From: Mycobacterium sp. 1164966.3
GTDB taxonomy: Bacteria > Actinomycetota > Actinomycetes > Mycobacteriales > Mycobacteriaceae
NCBI RefSeq assembly: GCF_001665395.1
Contig: NZ_LZSG01000001.1
Coordinates: 1-64,000, forward strand
DNA length: 64,000 nucleotides
Direction of reading: 5' to 3'
A model generated the notes under the pieces. It was not told the DNA's origin. It did not search any database and saw nothing but the letters and a program-made list of their open reading frames with translations. Of this stretch, positions 7,790 to 19,800 are shown piece after piece (position 1 is the first letter of the stretch; each line of letters starts with the position of its first letter). The position numbers were made by a program, and so were the translations under genes.

Positions 7790-7816
7790 TCAGGTTTGCG
7801 CTGCGGCGTTTTCAAG
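7790..7816 (-). repeat. Truncated 25th repeat unit at the C-terminus
   Basis: After the complete unit 24 the chain continues LENAAAQT and stops. This is the exact opening motif of another unit, so the array ends inside a repeat. The stop codon is TGA at 7790-7792. Confidence 0.85.
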
Positions 7817-10800
7817 TGGCGGCACTTGGCCGTTGAGCTCATCGAACCGCGCGAGCGCGGCGTCGAGGTCTTCCTCGTCGAACAGCTCAAACCGCGAGAC
7901 CAGCTCGCCTTCGAATAAGAACAGGCCGATCTCGCGCCACTCGGCGTCGAAGCCCTCCTCTGATGTCCCCGTCATGACCTCTGTGATGACCACTCCGAGG
8001 GTGCTCAACCGGTGCACAGCCTCGATGTGGCCCTTGACGTCCGGAGCGACTTCCCATGTGGCGCTGAGGAATGGGATCAAGTCGCCTGGCGCGAATGCTC
8101 TGCCTCGCCGATGATCGATGCTCACGCAATCCTCCGCCACCGGCCTGGAAAGTTCGTGTCGGTTGTACGTGCTCTGAACCTGGGTCATGGCCGTCCATGT
8201 CTGCGCAAAGGCGGCCGCTTCGCCGGCGAGGTACCGGGCGTCGAGTTCTTCGACGGCGGCGTCGATGTTGTCAACATCGAACGCAATGTGTGCCTTTATC
8301 TTGTTGTCGGCGTCGATCTCGACGATGCTGAACATCTCGGTGTAAAACTCATCGTGCCGCACGTCGCGATTTACGGCTCGATACAGCGCGAGGCGCTCGC
8401 CGCGAGTAGCAACGACGGTCACCGTGATCCTCAACCCGGCCTCGGAAACGGCTCGCATATTTGTGATTACGGCCTCGCGACCGTACCAGAGCCCGGCGCG
8501 CACGACGCGACGACGATCATCCATCAAAATTTCGTCTGACAGTAATTCCGCCATGGCATCCCAGTCGTGCGCTGCGAAGTGGTCCCAGAAGTGTTGCTCC
8601 ACTTGGCTTGCCGCGTTTTCCGGCCGGGGTGTCTGTAGGTGCAGTTCATCGAACCGGGCCAGTGCGGCGTCGAGGTCATCCTCGTCGAAGACCTCGGCGC
8701 GGCTGAGCAGGTTGCCTCCGACGCTCATAAGCTCGGTGCATCGCCACTCGGCATCCAAGCCGTCTTGCGAGGTACCAGTGGCCACCCGAGTAAAGACCGC
8801 ACCCAAGTCGCTCAACCGATGTACTGCCTCGATGCGGAAGTTGAGCTCGGGCATGAGCTCCCACAATGAGCGGAGGGCCGCCTCGAGACCGCCCGCCTCC
8901 GTTATTGCGAGTCGCCGGTGATCGACGTTCACCCAATCTGGTGTCGTCGGGGGAAGCTCGCGTCGGCTCATCGAGGCGAAGACCTTCGTGATGACCGACC
9001 ATGTATCAGAGTTGGTGGCCGCTTCGCCGGCGACGTATCGGGCGTCGAGCTCTTCGAAGGCGGCGTCGAGATCATCGGAGTCGAACACGACGCGTGCCAC
9101 GATCTGGTTTTCGGAGTTGATTTCAACAACGCATAGCGCCTCTGACTTCGACCCGCCATCCGTGGACCAACGGTCGGTGACGTCGTTACGTCCGAGGACG
9201 AGGCGCTCCCCGCGGATTGCTACCACCGTTGACGTTCCGCTGGTGACTCCGACGGAGGCAAGCGCCCGCAGGCTTGCGATCTCCGAATTGCGGCCGTGCA
9301 GGACGCCGGCGTTCACGACCCGACGCCGATCATCTACGGATATGTCGTTGGCGATCAACTCCGCAAGGGCGTTCCAGTCACGGGCTCCGAAGTAGGCCAA
9401 GAAGTGTTGCTCCACTTGGCTTGCCGCGTTCGTTGGACGCGGTGCACGAGGGTGCAGTTCGTCGAATCGGGCCAGCGCCGCGTCCAGGTCGACCTCGTCG
9501 AAGATCTCGCAGCGGCTGAGCAGATCACCGTCTACCGTGAAAACGTTGACCATCCGCCAGTCGGCGTCCAAGCCGTCTGGCGAGGCGCCATTACCTACGT
9601 GCGTGACAACGGCTCCGAATTGGCTCAACCGGTGGACAGCCTCGATGTGGACCCGGACGTCCGGAGCGACGGCCCACACGCTACGAGCACCTACAGCCAG
9701 ATCAACCGCTTCGTTTGTTACCAGCCGGCGGCGGTCGACGCTCACCGAATCCGTTGCCATCGGGGGCAATTCGTGGCGATTGAACCCGGCGTACGCCTCC
9801 GCGATCACCGACCATGTGTCCGCGTGTGCGGCCGCTTCGCCGGCGAGGTACCGGGAGTCGAGTTCTTCGAAGGCGGCGTCGATGTCGTCGAGGTCGAATG
9901 TGATGAATGCCGCGATCCGTTCGTCGGCAGCGATCTCAACGATGGCGAGCATCTCGACGCCGAACTCCCCATGCCGCAGATCGCTGTTCGAGGAACAGAC
10001 ACGAGTAAGGACGAGTCGTTTCCCGCGGGTCGCGACGACGGCTACCGTGTTGTTCGCCTCAATGTCGGCGAGGCTTCGCATGTCGGCTATTTGGATCTCT
10101 CGACCATGTTGGATGCCAGCATTTACGACGCGACGACGATCGCTTTTGAAGAGGTCTTCGACAAGCATCCCACCCATGGCGTCCCAGTCGTGGGCTGTGT
10201 AGTAGCTCCAGAAACGTTCGTACGCTTGACTTGCCGCGTTTTCCAGCCGTCGCGCTTGCGGTTGCAACTCGTCGAAGCGGGCGAGCGCTGCGTCGACGTC
10301 TTCCTCGTCGAAGATTTCTAGGCGGTTGATGCGATCGCCGTCGAACATCAAAAGTTCGATCTCCCGCCACTCGGCGTCGAAGCCTTCTTGCGACGTGCCA
10401 TGCACCACCAGCGTGACGACCGTTCCGAAATTACTCATCCTATGCACAGCCTCGATGTACCCGGTCATGTCGGGCGAAATGTTCCATGCCTCAACGGCAT
10501 ACGCGGTGAGCTGGCCCGACTCGGCCCGCACAAGCCGGTGGTGATCAATATTCACCCAATCGTGTGTCGTGGGAAGAAGCTCATGTCGGTTGAGCTTGGC
10601 GTAGACGTCGGTGATGGCCGACCATATGCGCGCGTGGGGGGCCGCCTCGCCGGCGAGGTACCGGGCGTCGAGTTCTTCGAAGGCGGCGTCGATGTCATTG
10701 AGGTCGATCATGACGATCGCCGCGATCTGCTCGTCGGCGTTGATCTCGACGATGCTGAGGTACTCCGTGACAAATCCCTCGGGCGCTTGATCGCGGTGCG

Positions 10801-13800
10801 AGAAGCGGCCACGTATCAGGACAAGCCGCTCGCCGCGGGTCGCTATGACGGTAGATGTAACGTTGGCCGTCCACAGGTCCGCGGTCGCCCGCATGTCCGA
10901 GATCCAGCCGTCTCGACCATGTCCGACTCCGGCGCCCACCACCCGACGGCGATCGTCTCTGAAAAAGTCGTCGGCGAGCATCTCTGCCATGGCGTGCCAG
11001 TCGCCTGCCGCGAAGTGCGCCAAGAGGTGCCTACTCACTCGGCCGGCCGCGTTTTCAAGCTGCCGCGCTTGCGGTTGCAATTCCTCGAACCGGGCAAGCG
11101 CGGCATCCAGGTCTGCCTCGTCGAACAGCTCGCAGCGGTTGACCAGATCGCCTTCGACAGTCAGAGCCTGGATCATTCGCCACTCGGCTTCGAAGCCATC
11201 TTGCGAGATTCCGCGGCCCACCCAGGTGACAACAGCGCCGAGGTTACTCAGCCGATGCACGGCCTCGATGTGGATGTTGAGGTGCGGCGTGATGTCCCAA
11301 ATTCCGCGGGTGGACGCAGTCCAGTTGGTGTCGCCGCCGCGCCTCGGCGCGAACGGCGTACCTCGCCGGTGGTCTGTGACGACCCAGTCCGCAGAGGGCA
11401 ACTCGTGCCGGTTGAGCGCGGCGGTATTCCGCGCGATTACCGACCAGATGTGCGCGTGGGGACCCGCTTCTCCAGCGAGGTACCGGGCGTCGAGTTCCGC
11501 AAACGCAGCGTCAATGTCGTCGGGATCGAAGCTCACGCTGGCTTCCATTCGCCCGTCGTCGCCGAGTTCCATAACGTTCAAGAACTCGACGGCGATCGGT
11601 CGATCGGCATCCTCGACGTCGCGGTAGCACCCGCGGATCACCGCGAGGCGAGTCCCTCGGATGGCGATGGGCTCAACCTCCATCCGCCAGTTGCTCTGTG
11701 CCATCTCGAACACGGCCAGCACAGCCTTGCGCCGTCCTGAACCGTCGACCTTGTCCCCCAAGCCTTTCCGCCGGTCCTCATAGCCCGCGTCAGCACCGCC
11801 GGCGGCCAGTACACCGTCCAAGTCGCGGCGGTTGAACGCGTCAGCTAGCTGCGACCACGCCCGAGTGGCGGCGTTCTCAAGTCGCGGCAGCTGACGACTG
11901 AGCTCGTCGAACCGTGCGAGCGCGGCGTCCAGGTCTGTCTCGTCGAAGATTTCGCAGCAGCTGATTAGGTCACCCTCGATCGTAAAGAGGTCGATCATCC
12001 GCCACTCGACGTCGACGCCCTCTTTGGAGGTCCCTTTCAGGGTTTGGGTGACGACGGCTCCGAGCTCGCTCAGTCGATGCACCGTCTCGACACAGTAGCT
12101 GATGTCTGGAAGGAGGTCCCACACGACGCGAATAGATGTGGCCAGATCACTCGCCTCGATGGTTACGAGCGGTCGATGATCGATGTAAACCGAATCCGTT
12201 GTTGTCAGGGGCAGTTCGTGATGGTTGTATGCGGCGTAGGTTCCCGCGATGACAGACCACGTTCGCGAATGGGCGGCGCCTTCGCCGGCGATGTACCGAG
12301 CTTCGAGGTCGGCAAAGGCGGCATCGATGTCGTCGACGTCGAACCCGACGCGCGCCACGATCCGACCTTCGGAGTCGATCTCGACGATGGTGAGCGCCTC
12401 GAAGCCGACCTCCTCCGGCCGCAGGCCGCGGTTCCAGGAGCGGATACGAGTGAGGGCAAGCCGTGCCCCGCGCGTCGCAATTACGCCTATTGACGCCATC
12501 TTTTCGGTTCCCACTTCGGCGGCGGCTCGCAGTCCCGCTTTATGTTCGACGCGACCGTGCCGAATGCCGGAGTTCACGACCCGACGATGGTCGTCTGTGG
12601 AAATGTCTTCGGCCATCAATTCCGCCATGGCGTCCCAGTTGCGCGCGGTGAAGTAGTCCCAAAAGCGTTGGTCTACTTGGCTTGCCGCGTTTACCAATCG
12701 CGGTGCCTGCGGTTGCAACTCGTCGAAGCGGGCGAGGGCGGTGTCGAGGTCTGCCTCGTCGAACATTTCGGCGCGGTCGATCAGGTCACCGTCGACGGTG
12801 AAGATCGCGATCATGCGCCATTCAGCGTCGAGACCCTCTTGCGAGGCCCCTTTCAGGCATTGGGTGATGACGGCTCCGAGTTCGCTTACCCGATGCACGG
12901 CCTCGATGCGGACGCGGATATCGGGCATGAGGTCCCAGGTGGCACGGCTGTTCGCGGCCAGATCACTTGCCGCGTTATTTAGCAACGGGCGATGATCGAT
13001 GTAAACGGAATCCTGTGTTATCGGCGGGAATTCACGTCGGTTGAATGCGGCCGCGGACTCGGCAATCACAGACCACGTCTGCGCATGGGGTGCGGCCTCT
13101 CCGCTGAGGTAGCGCACGTCGAGCTCGGCAAAGGCGGCATCGATGTCATCGAGGTCGAACCCGATATGCGCGACGATCCGGTTGTCGGCATCGATCTCGG
13201 CAATGTTGAGCACGTCGATGCCGGCCTCTTCCGGCCGCATCCCGTCAGCCCAGGCGCGGACACGCGTGAGGGCGAGGTTCACTCCGCGAGTCGCCAGGAC
13301 GGTAGACGCAGTCTTCTCGAAACCCACGTCGGCAGCGGCTCGCATCGTCGCCATGTAGTGATCTCGACCCTGACGGACGCCGGCGTTTACGACCCGACGG
13401 CGATCGTCCGTGGAAACGTCGTCGGCCAGCAATTCTGCCATACCGTCCCAGTCGCGCGCCGTGAAGGTTTTCCAGAAGCGTTGGTCCACTTGGCTTGCCG
13501 CGTTTTCCAGTCGCGGAGCCCGTGGTTGCAGTTCCTCAAAGCGCGCGAGTGCGGCGTCAAGGTCTGCCTCGTCGTACATTTCGGAGCGGCGCATCAGGTC
13601 GCCTTCGACCGCGAGGACGTCGACCATCCGCCATTCGGCGTCGAAGTTCTCTTGCGAAATGCCACGCGCGGTGTGGGTGACAACCGCTCCGAGGTCGCTC
13701 ACTCGGTGCACTGCTTCGATATAGAGCCGGATGTCCGGTGTTTGCTCCCAGACGGCATCGATGGACGAAGGCAGATCAACCGCATCAATCCTTACCAGCG

Positions 13801-16800
13801 GCCGATGGTCCACGTAGACCCAATCCGGCGTCGTCGCAGGAGGTTCGCGCCGGTTGAACCCGGCGTAGATCCCGGCAATGACCGACCAAACGTGCGCGTG
13901 GGCGGCTGCTTCGCCGGCGAGGTAGCGTGCGTCGAGCTGCTCGAAGGCGGCGTCGATGTCGTCGGGGTCGAACACGACCTGCGCGACGACCCGGTTGTTC
14001 GTGTCGATCTCGACGATGGTGAGCGTCTCGGTGTAGAAAGCCTCAGGCCGCTGGTCTCGGCCCGACATGCGGGCACGACCCAGGGCGAGGCGCTCTCCGC
14101 GGATGGCAATAGTTGTCAAGGCAATGTTTGCGACCCCGACGGCGGCGATGGCCCGCATGTTTGCGATGTCGGCATCTCGGCCATGTTGGTTTCCGGCGTT
14201 CACAACCCGGCGGCGATCGTCGGTGAAGCAGTCTTCGGCCAGTAGCTCCGCATATGCGGTCCAGTCGCGGGCCGTGAAGTTCGCCCGAAGACGTTCGGCC
14301 ACTTGGGTTGCCGCGTTTTCCAGTCGCCGTGTCGGTGGCTGCAGTTCTTCAAAGAGGGCAAGCGCGGCGTCGAGGTCTGCCTCGTCGAAAACGTCGCAGC
14401 GGTTGATCCGTTCGCCTTCAACAGTGAGAAGGAAGATCATTCGCCACTCGCCGGCGAAGCCGTCTGGCGAGGTCCCATGCGCCGTATAGGTGGCGACCGC
14501 TCCGAAACCACTGAGCCGATGCACCGCCTCGATGCGGATGCTGAAGTCTGGCGTGACATCAAAAGTTCGCATGGCTGATTGCGGGTCAGCCGCGTCGATT
14601 ATGGCGAGCGGCCTGTGGTCGATGGTGATGAAGTCGGCAATGGTGTGCTCGTGCCGGTTGAATGCGGCGCATTCCCTTGCGATAACCGACCACGTCTGCA
14701 AATGGGCCGCCGCTTCGCCCGCGAGGTACCGCGCATCAAGTTCTTCATAGGCGGCGTCGATGTCGTCGAGGTCGAATCCGACCATCGCGACGATCCGCTC
14801 GTCGTCGTAGATCTCGGCGACGGCGAGCCACTCGGCGGCGACCTCACCGGGCGAAGAGACGCTGTTGAAGACACGGCCATAAGCGAGGGCAAGTCGCTCG
14901 CCGCGTGTAGCGATGATGCTCGAAGATATGGACTCTCCGCCGACCTCGGCGGCGGCTCGATTGTCCGCGATGTGCACATCTCGGCCATGTCGAACCCCTG
15001 CGTTCACGACACGGCGACGATCGTCCACAACGATGTCGTCGGCCAGCAGCTCCGACATGGCGGCCCAGTCCTGGATCGAGAAGCACGCGTAGTAACGCTG
15101 GAATATTCGGCCTGCCGCGTTTTCCGGAAGTGGCGCCTGCGGCTGCAGTTCCTCAAACCGGGCGAGGGCCGCGTCGAGGTCTGCCTCGTCGAAGAATTCG
15201 CTGCGGTTGAGCCGGTCGCCGTCGACAGTCAGAATTTCGATCATCCGCCACTCGGCGGCGAAGCCCTCTGTCGAGATCCCATGCGCCGTATAGGTGACGA
15301 CTGCTCCGAAACTGCTGAGCCGATGTACCGCCTCGATGCGGGCGGTGAGATCTGGTGTGAGGTCCCCAATGGCACGTATGGCTGCTTGCAGATCGCTCGC
15401 ATCGATCGGGGCGACCGGTCGATGGTCGATGGTTACCCAGTCCGCCGTTGGGAGTTCGTGCCGGTTGAAGGCGGCCTGGGCACGCGCGATGACCGACCAC
15501 GTGCGTGAGTGTGCGGCCGCTTCGCCGGTGAAGTAGCGGGCGTCGAGTTCCTCGAAGGCGGTGTCGATGTCGTCAAGATCGAATGCGACAATCGCGGCGA
15601 TCCGCTCGCCGGCGTCGATCTCGGCGACGACGAGCCACTCGGCGCCGACCTCGCCAGGCGAAAAGCCGCGGTTGAAGGCGCGGACATGAGCGAGGGCGAG
15701 GCGCTCCCCGCGGGTCGCAATGACGCTCGAAGATATGGTCTCTGCGCCGGCCTCGACGGCGGCTCGATTGTCTGCGATATACGAATCTCGGCCACGTCGA
15801 ACCCCCGCGTTCACGACACGGCGGCGATCGTCCAGAACCATGTCGTCGGCCAGCAGCGTCGCCAGCGTGGCCCAATCCTGCGCCGAGAAGCACGCGCAGC
15901 AATACTCGGTTATTCGGCTTGCCGCGCTTTCCAGTCGTGGCGGTGGCGGCTGCAGTTCCTCAAACCGGGCGAGGGCCGCGTCGAGGTCTGCCTCGTCGAA
16001 TACCTCGTGGCGGTTGATCGATTCGCCATCGATGGTAAGAAGTTGAATCATTCGCCACTCGGCGTCAAAGCCTTCTTGCGAGGTCCCATACGCCGTGTTT
16101 GTGACGACCGCTCCGAGATCGTTCAGCCGGTGCACCGCGTCTGTGTGGATCCTTAGGCGAGGCGTGACGTCGAAGGACGCGTAGATCGCTGCGGTGAGGT
16201 CGCCGGTTTCGAACGCCGTCCCTCTGCGGTGGTCGATGCTGATGCAGTCCGCCGTGACCGCAGGTAGCTCGCGCCGGTTTATTGCGGCGACTCCCCGTGC
16301 GATAACCGACCACGTGTGCGCGTGGCCGGCAGCTTCGCCGGCGAGGTAACGGGCGTCTAGCTCCGCTATGGCCGGGTCAAAGCTCTCGGGATCGAACACG
16401 ATCAACCCCGCGATCAACGCATCGGTGTCGACCTCGACCAGGCAGAGCACTTCCGTATGGAACGTCTCCGACGCCGGGTCGCTGTTCGACCATCGCCAGC
16501 GACTGAGGGCGAGGCGATCACCCCGGGTGGCGACGAGCCCTAAATTCTCGACGGTAAAGTCGGTAACCGCGCGCATGTTTTCAACCACGAGATTGCGGCC
16601 GTGCCAACAGCCGCCGTTCACCACGCGACGGCGATCGTCGTAGACGATGTCATTGGCGAAGATCTCCGCGATCGCCGCCCAGTCGTCGGCGGCGAAGTAC
16701 GCATACATGCGCTCGTTCACCCGGGATGCAGTGTTTTCCAGCCGCCTCCTCTGGTGCAGTTCCTTGAAGCGGGTGATAGCGGCGTCGAGGTCCTCTTCGT

Positions 16801-19800
16801 CGAAGACCTCGACACGGGTGGCCAAGTCACCTTCGAACGTGAAAAGGCCGATGTTTTGCCACTCGGCGTCGAGGCCCTGACGCGAGGTCCCGCGCAGCGC
16901 TTGGGTGATGACTGCTCCGAGGTCACTCAGCCTATGCACCGCCACGATGTAATGAGTTGCGTCGGGCGTGTCGTCAAACGTGGCGCGCACAAACGGGACG
17001 ATGTCGCCAGGCGCGAAAGCTATGCCGCGGCGGTGGTCAATGTTGACGAAACCGGGTGCAGTTGGGGGGATCTCGTGGCGGTTGAGCGCGGAGTGGGTCT
17101 GCGCCATGAGCGACCACGTGTGCGAGTACGCGGCAGCTTCGCCGACGAGGTATCGCGCGTCGAGCTCCGCGAAAGCCGCGTCGATGTCGTCGACGTCGAA
17201 CTGGATGTGCGCCGTGATCCGACCGTCGTTGTCAGTCTCGGCGATGATGAGCCCTTCGGAGACGAATTCCCCGTTGTGCGGGTCGCGGTTCGGAGATCGC
17301 CTATGAGTAAGGACAAGGCGCTCCCCGCGCGTCGCGACGACAGTCAACGTTGTGATTTCTGGAGCCGCATCGTCGACCAGGGTTTGCATATTTGCGATCA
17401 CGACATCGCGACCGTCCCATAACCCGACGTTCGCCACGTTGCGGTGAGTGTCGTCGATGAAAGTATCTTCGGTGAGCGTCTCGGCCATCGCCGCCCAGTT
17501 ACGGGCCGCCCAGCACGCAAAGAAGCGTTGCTCTGCTCGGCTTGCCGCATTTCCCAATCGTGGTTCCTGCGGGTGCAATTCATCAAAGCGGGCAAGAGCG
17601 GCGCCAATGTCTGCCTCGTCGAATACTTCGCAGCGGCTCAGCCGGTCGCCCTCGAACATCAATATGTCGATCGGCCGCCACTCTACGTCGAAGCCCTCCT
17701 CTGAGGTCCCACGAGCTACGACGCTGACGACTGCCCCGAGGTTATCCAGTCGGTGCACAGCCTCGACATACATGCGGACTTGGGGTGTGAGTTCCAATGC
17801 GGCGCGGAGCAATGTGGCCCCATCAATCGCCTCGGTCGAGATGAGCGGTCGACGATCGATGAAAACCGAATTCGGGGTCATCGTGGGAAGTTCGTGCCGG
17901 TTAATCGTGGCGAACGTCCGGGCAATCGCCGTCCAGGTCTGCGCGTGCGGGGCCGCTTCGCCGGTAATGTATCGTGCATCAAGCTCGGCGAAGGCGGCAT
18001 CGACGTCTTCGATGTCGAGCTGCACACCGGCCACCACCCGGTTGTCGCTGCCGATTTCGATGATGCTGAGCAGCTCTACATCGAAGTTATCGGAGGTCGA
18101 GGTACCGATGCGGTTGAGTGCCAGGCGTTCCCCGCGGGTCGCAATGACGGTCGACGTTATATTCACTGCAAACTCGGTGAGGCGTCGCATGTCATCGATC
18201 ACGACTTCTCTACCTTGTCGGACCCCCGCGTTCACGACCCGACGGCGATCGTCGGTGGAAATGTTATCGATGAACAGCTCCGTCAGGGCGTCCCAGTCGC
18301 GGGCTGCAAAGCCTGACCAGACGCGCGCGGCCACTCGGCTTGCCGCGTTCTCCAATCGCGGTGCCTGCGGGCGCAATTCATCGAAGCGGGCAAGTGCCAA
18401 GTCGATGTCAACCTCAGCGAAGGTTTCGCAGCGGCCCAACTGGTTGCCCTCGAACATCAATATGCCGATCGGCCGCCACTCTACGTCGGAGCCCTCTTCT
18501 GAGGTCCCACGTGCCACAACGCTGACGACTGCCCCCAGGTTATTCAGCCGTTGGACAGCCTCGACGTACATGCTCAGTTGGGGTGTGAGTTCCCACACGG
18601 CGCGAAAGAATGCGGCCATGTCGAGCGCCTCAATAGAAATGAGAGGTCGATGATCGATATAAACGGAATTCGGCGTCATCGCGGGGATTTCGTGCCGGTT
18701 GATCGCGGCGTAGAGCCCGGTAATCGCTGACCACGTGTGCGCGTGTTGGGCCGCTTCGCCGGCGAGGTAGCGGGCGTCGAGTTCCTTGAAGGCTGCGTCG
18801 ATGTCGTCGGGGTCGAATGAAACCATCGCGACGATGCGTTCGTCAGCATCGATCTCGCAGATGCCGAGAGCCTCGGCGCCGACCTCGTCGGTCATGCCGC
18901 GGTTGAAGATACGGACCCGAGCGAGGGCAAGGCGCTCCCCCCGGGACGCGATGATGCTGGTAGAAAAGGTCGGGTCGCTGACATCGACGGTGGCTCGCAT
19001 GTCCGCGATGTGCACTTCTCGGCCACGTCGAACCCCTGCATTCACGACCCGGCGACGATCGTCGGTGACAATGTCGTTGGCCAGTAGCTCCGCCATGGCG
19101 GCCCAACCGCGAGTCGTGAAGCACGCTTGATACCGCTCGATGATTTGGGTTGCGGTGTTTTCCAGTCGTGGCGCCTGCGGATGGAGCTCGTCAAAGCGGG
19201 CGAGTGCGGCGTCGAGGTCTGTCTCGTCGAAGATTTCGCAGCGCTTGATCAGGTCGCCATCGAACGCCAGCAAGGCGATTTCCCGCCATTCGCCGTCGAA
19301 ACCCTCTTGCGAGGTGGCAGAAACCGCTTGGGTTACTACCGCGCCGAGGTTCGTGAGGCGATGGACGCGTTCGATGAAAAACCGGAGTTGCGATGTCAGA
19401 TCCCATGCTGCGCGAAGGGAAGCCACGAAGTCGCGCGCTTCAATCGCCACGAGCCGTCGATGGTCGATGTTGGCTAAGTCCGACGTCGCCGGCGGAAGTT
19501 CGCGGCGATTAAGCGCGGCGTAGCCATCCCTGACGAGGGACCATGTCCGTGCGCAGGGGGCCGCTTCTCCGGCGAGGTAGCGGGCGTCGAGTTCCTCCAA
19601 GGCTGCGTCGATGTCGTCGAGGTCAAACACGATGCACGCTGCGAACCGCTCATCTGCGTCGATCTCGGCGACCTGCAGGACATCTAGTTGAACGGCATCG
19701 TGGTCGCGGCCCGAGGAGCGAAAGCGCGAGAGAAAGAGGCGTGAGCCCCGGGTCGCGATGACATCCGCCGTGATGTTCGCCCACAACCCGACGTCGGCGG

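Noticed and set aside
9296..14245. Long plus-strand open frames inside the repeat gene (for example 9296-10321, 10388-11740, 12992-14245)
   Set aside because: They lie antisense to the repeat array in a high-GC codon pattern, recur with the repeat period and encode no recognisable domain.
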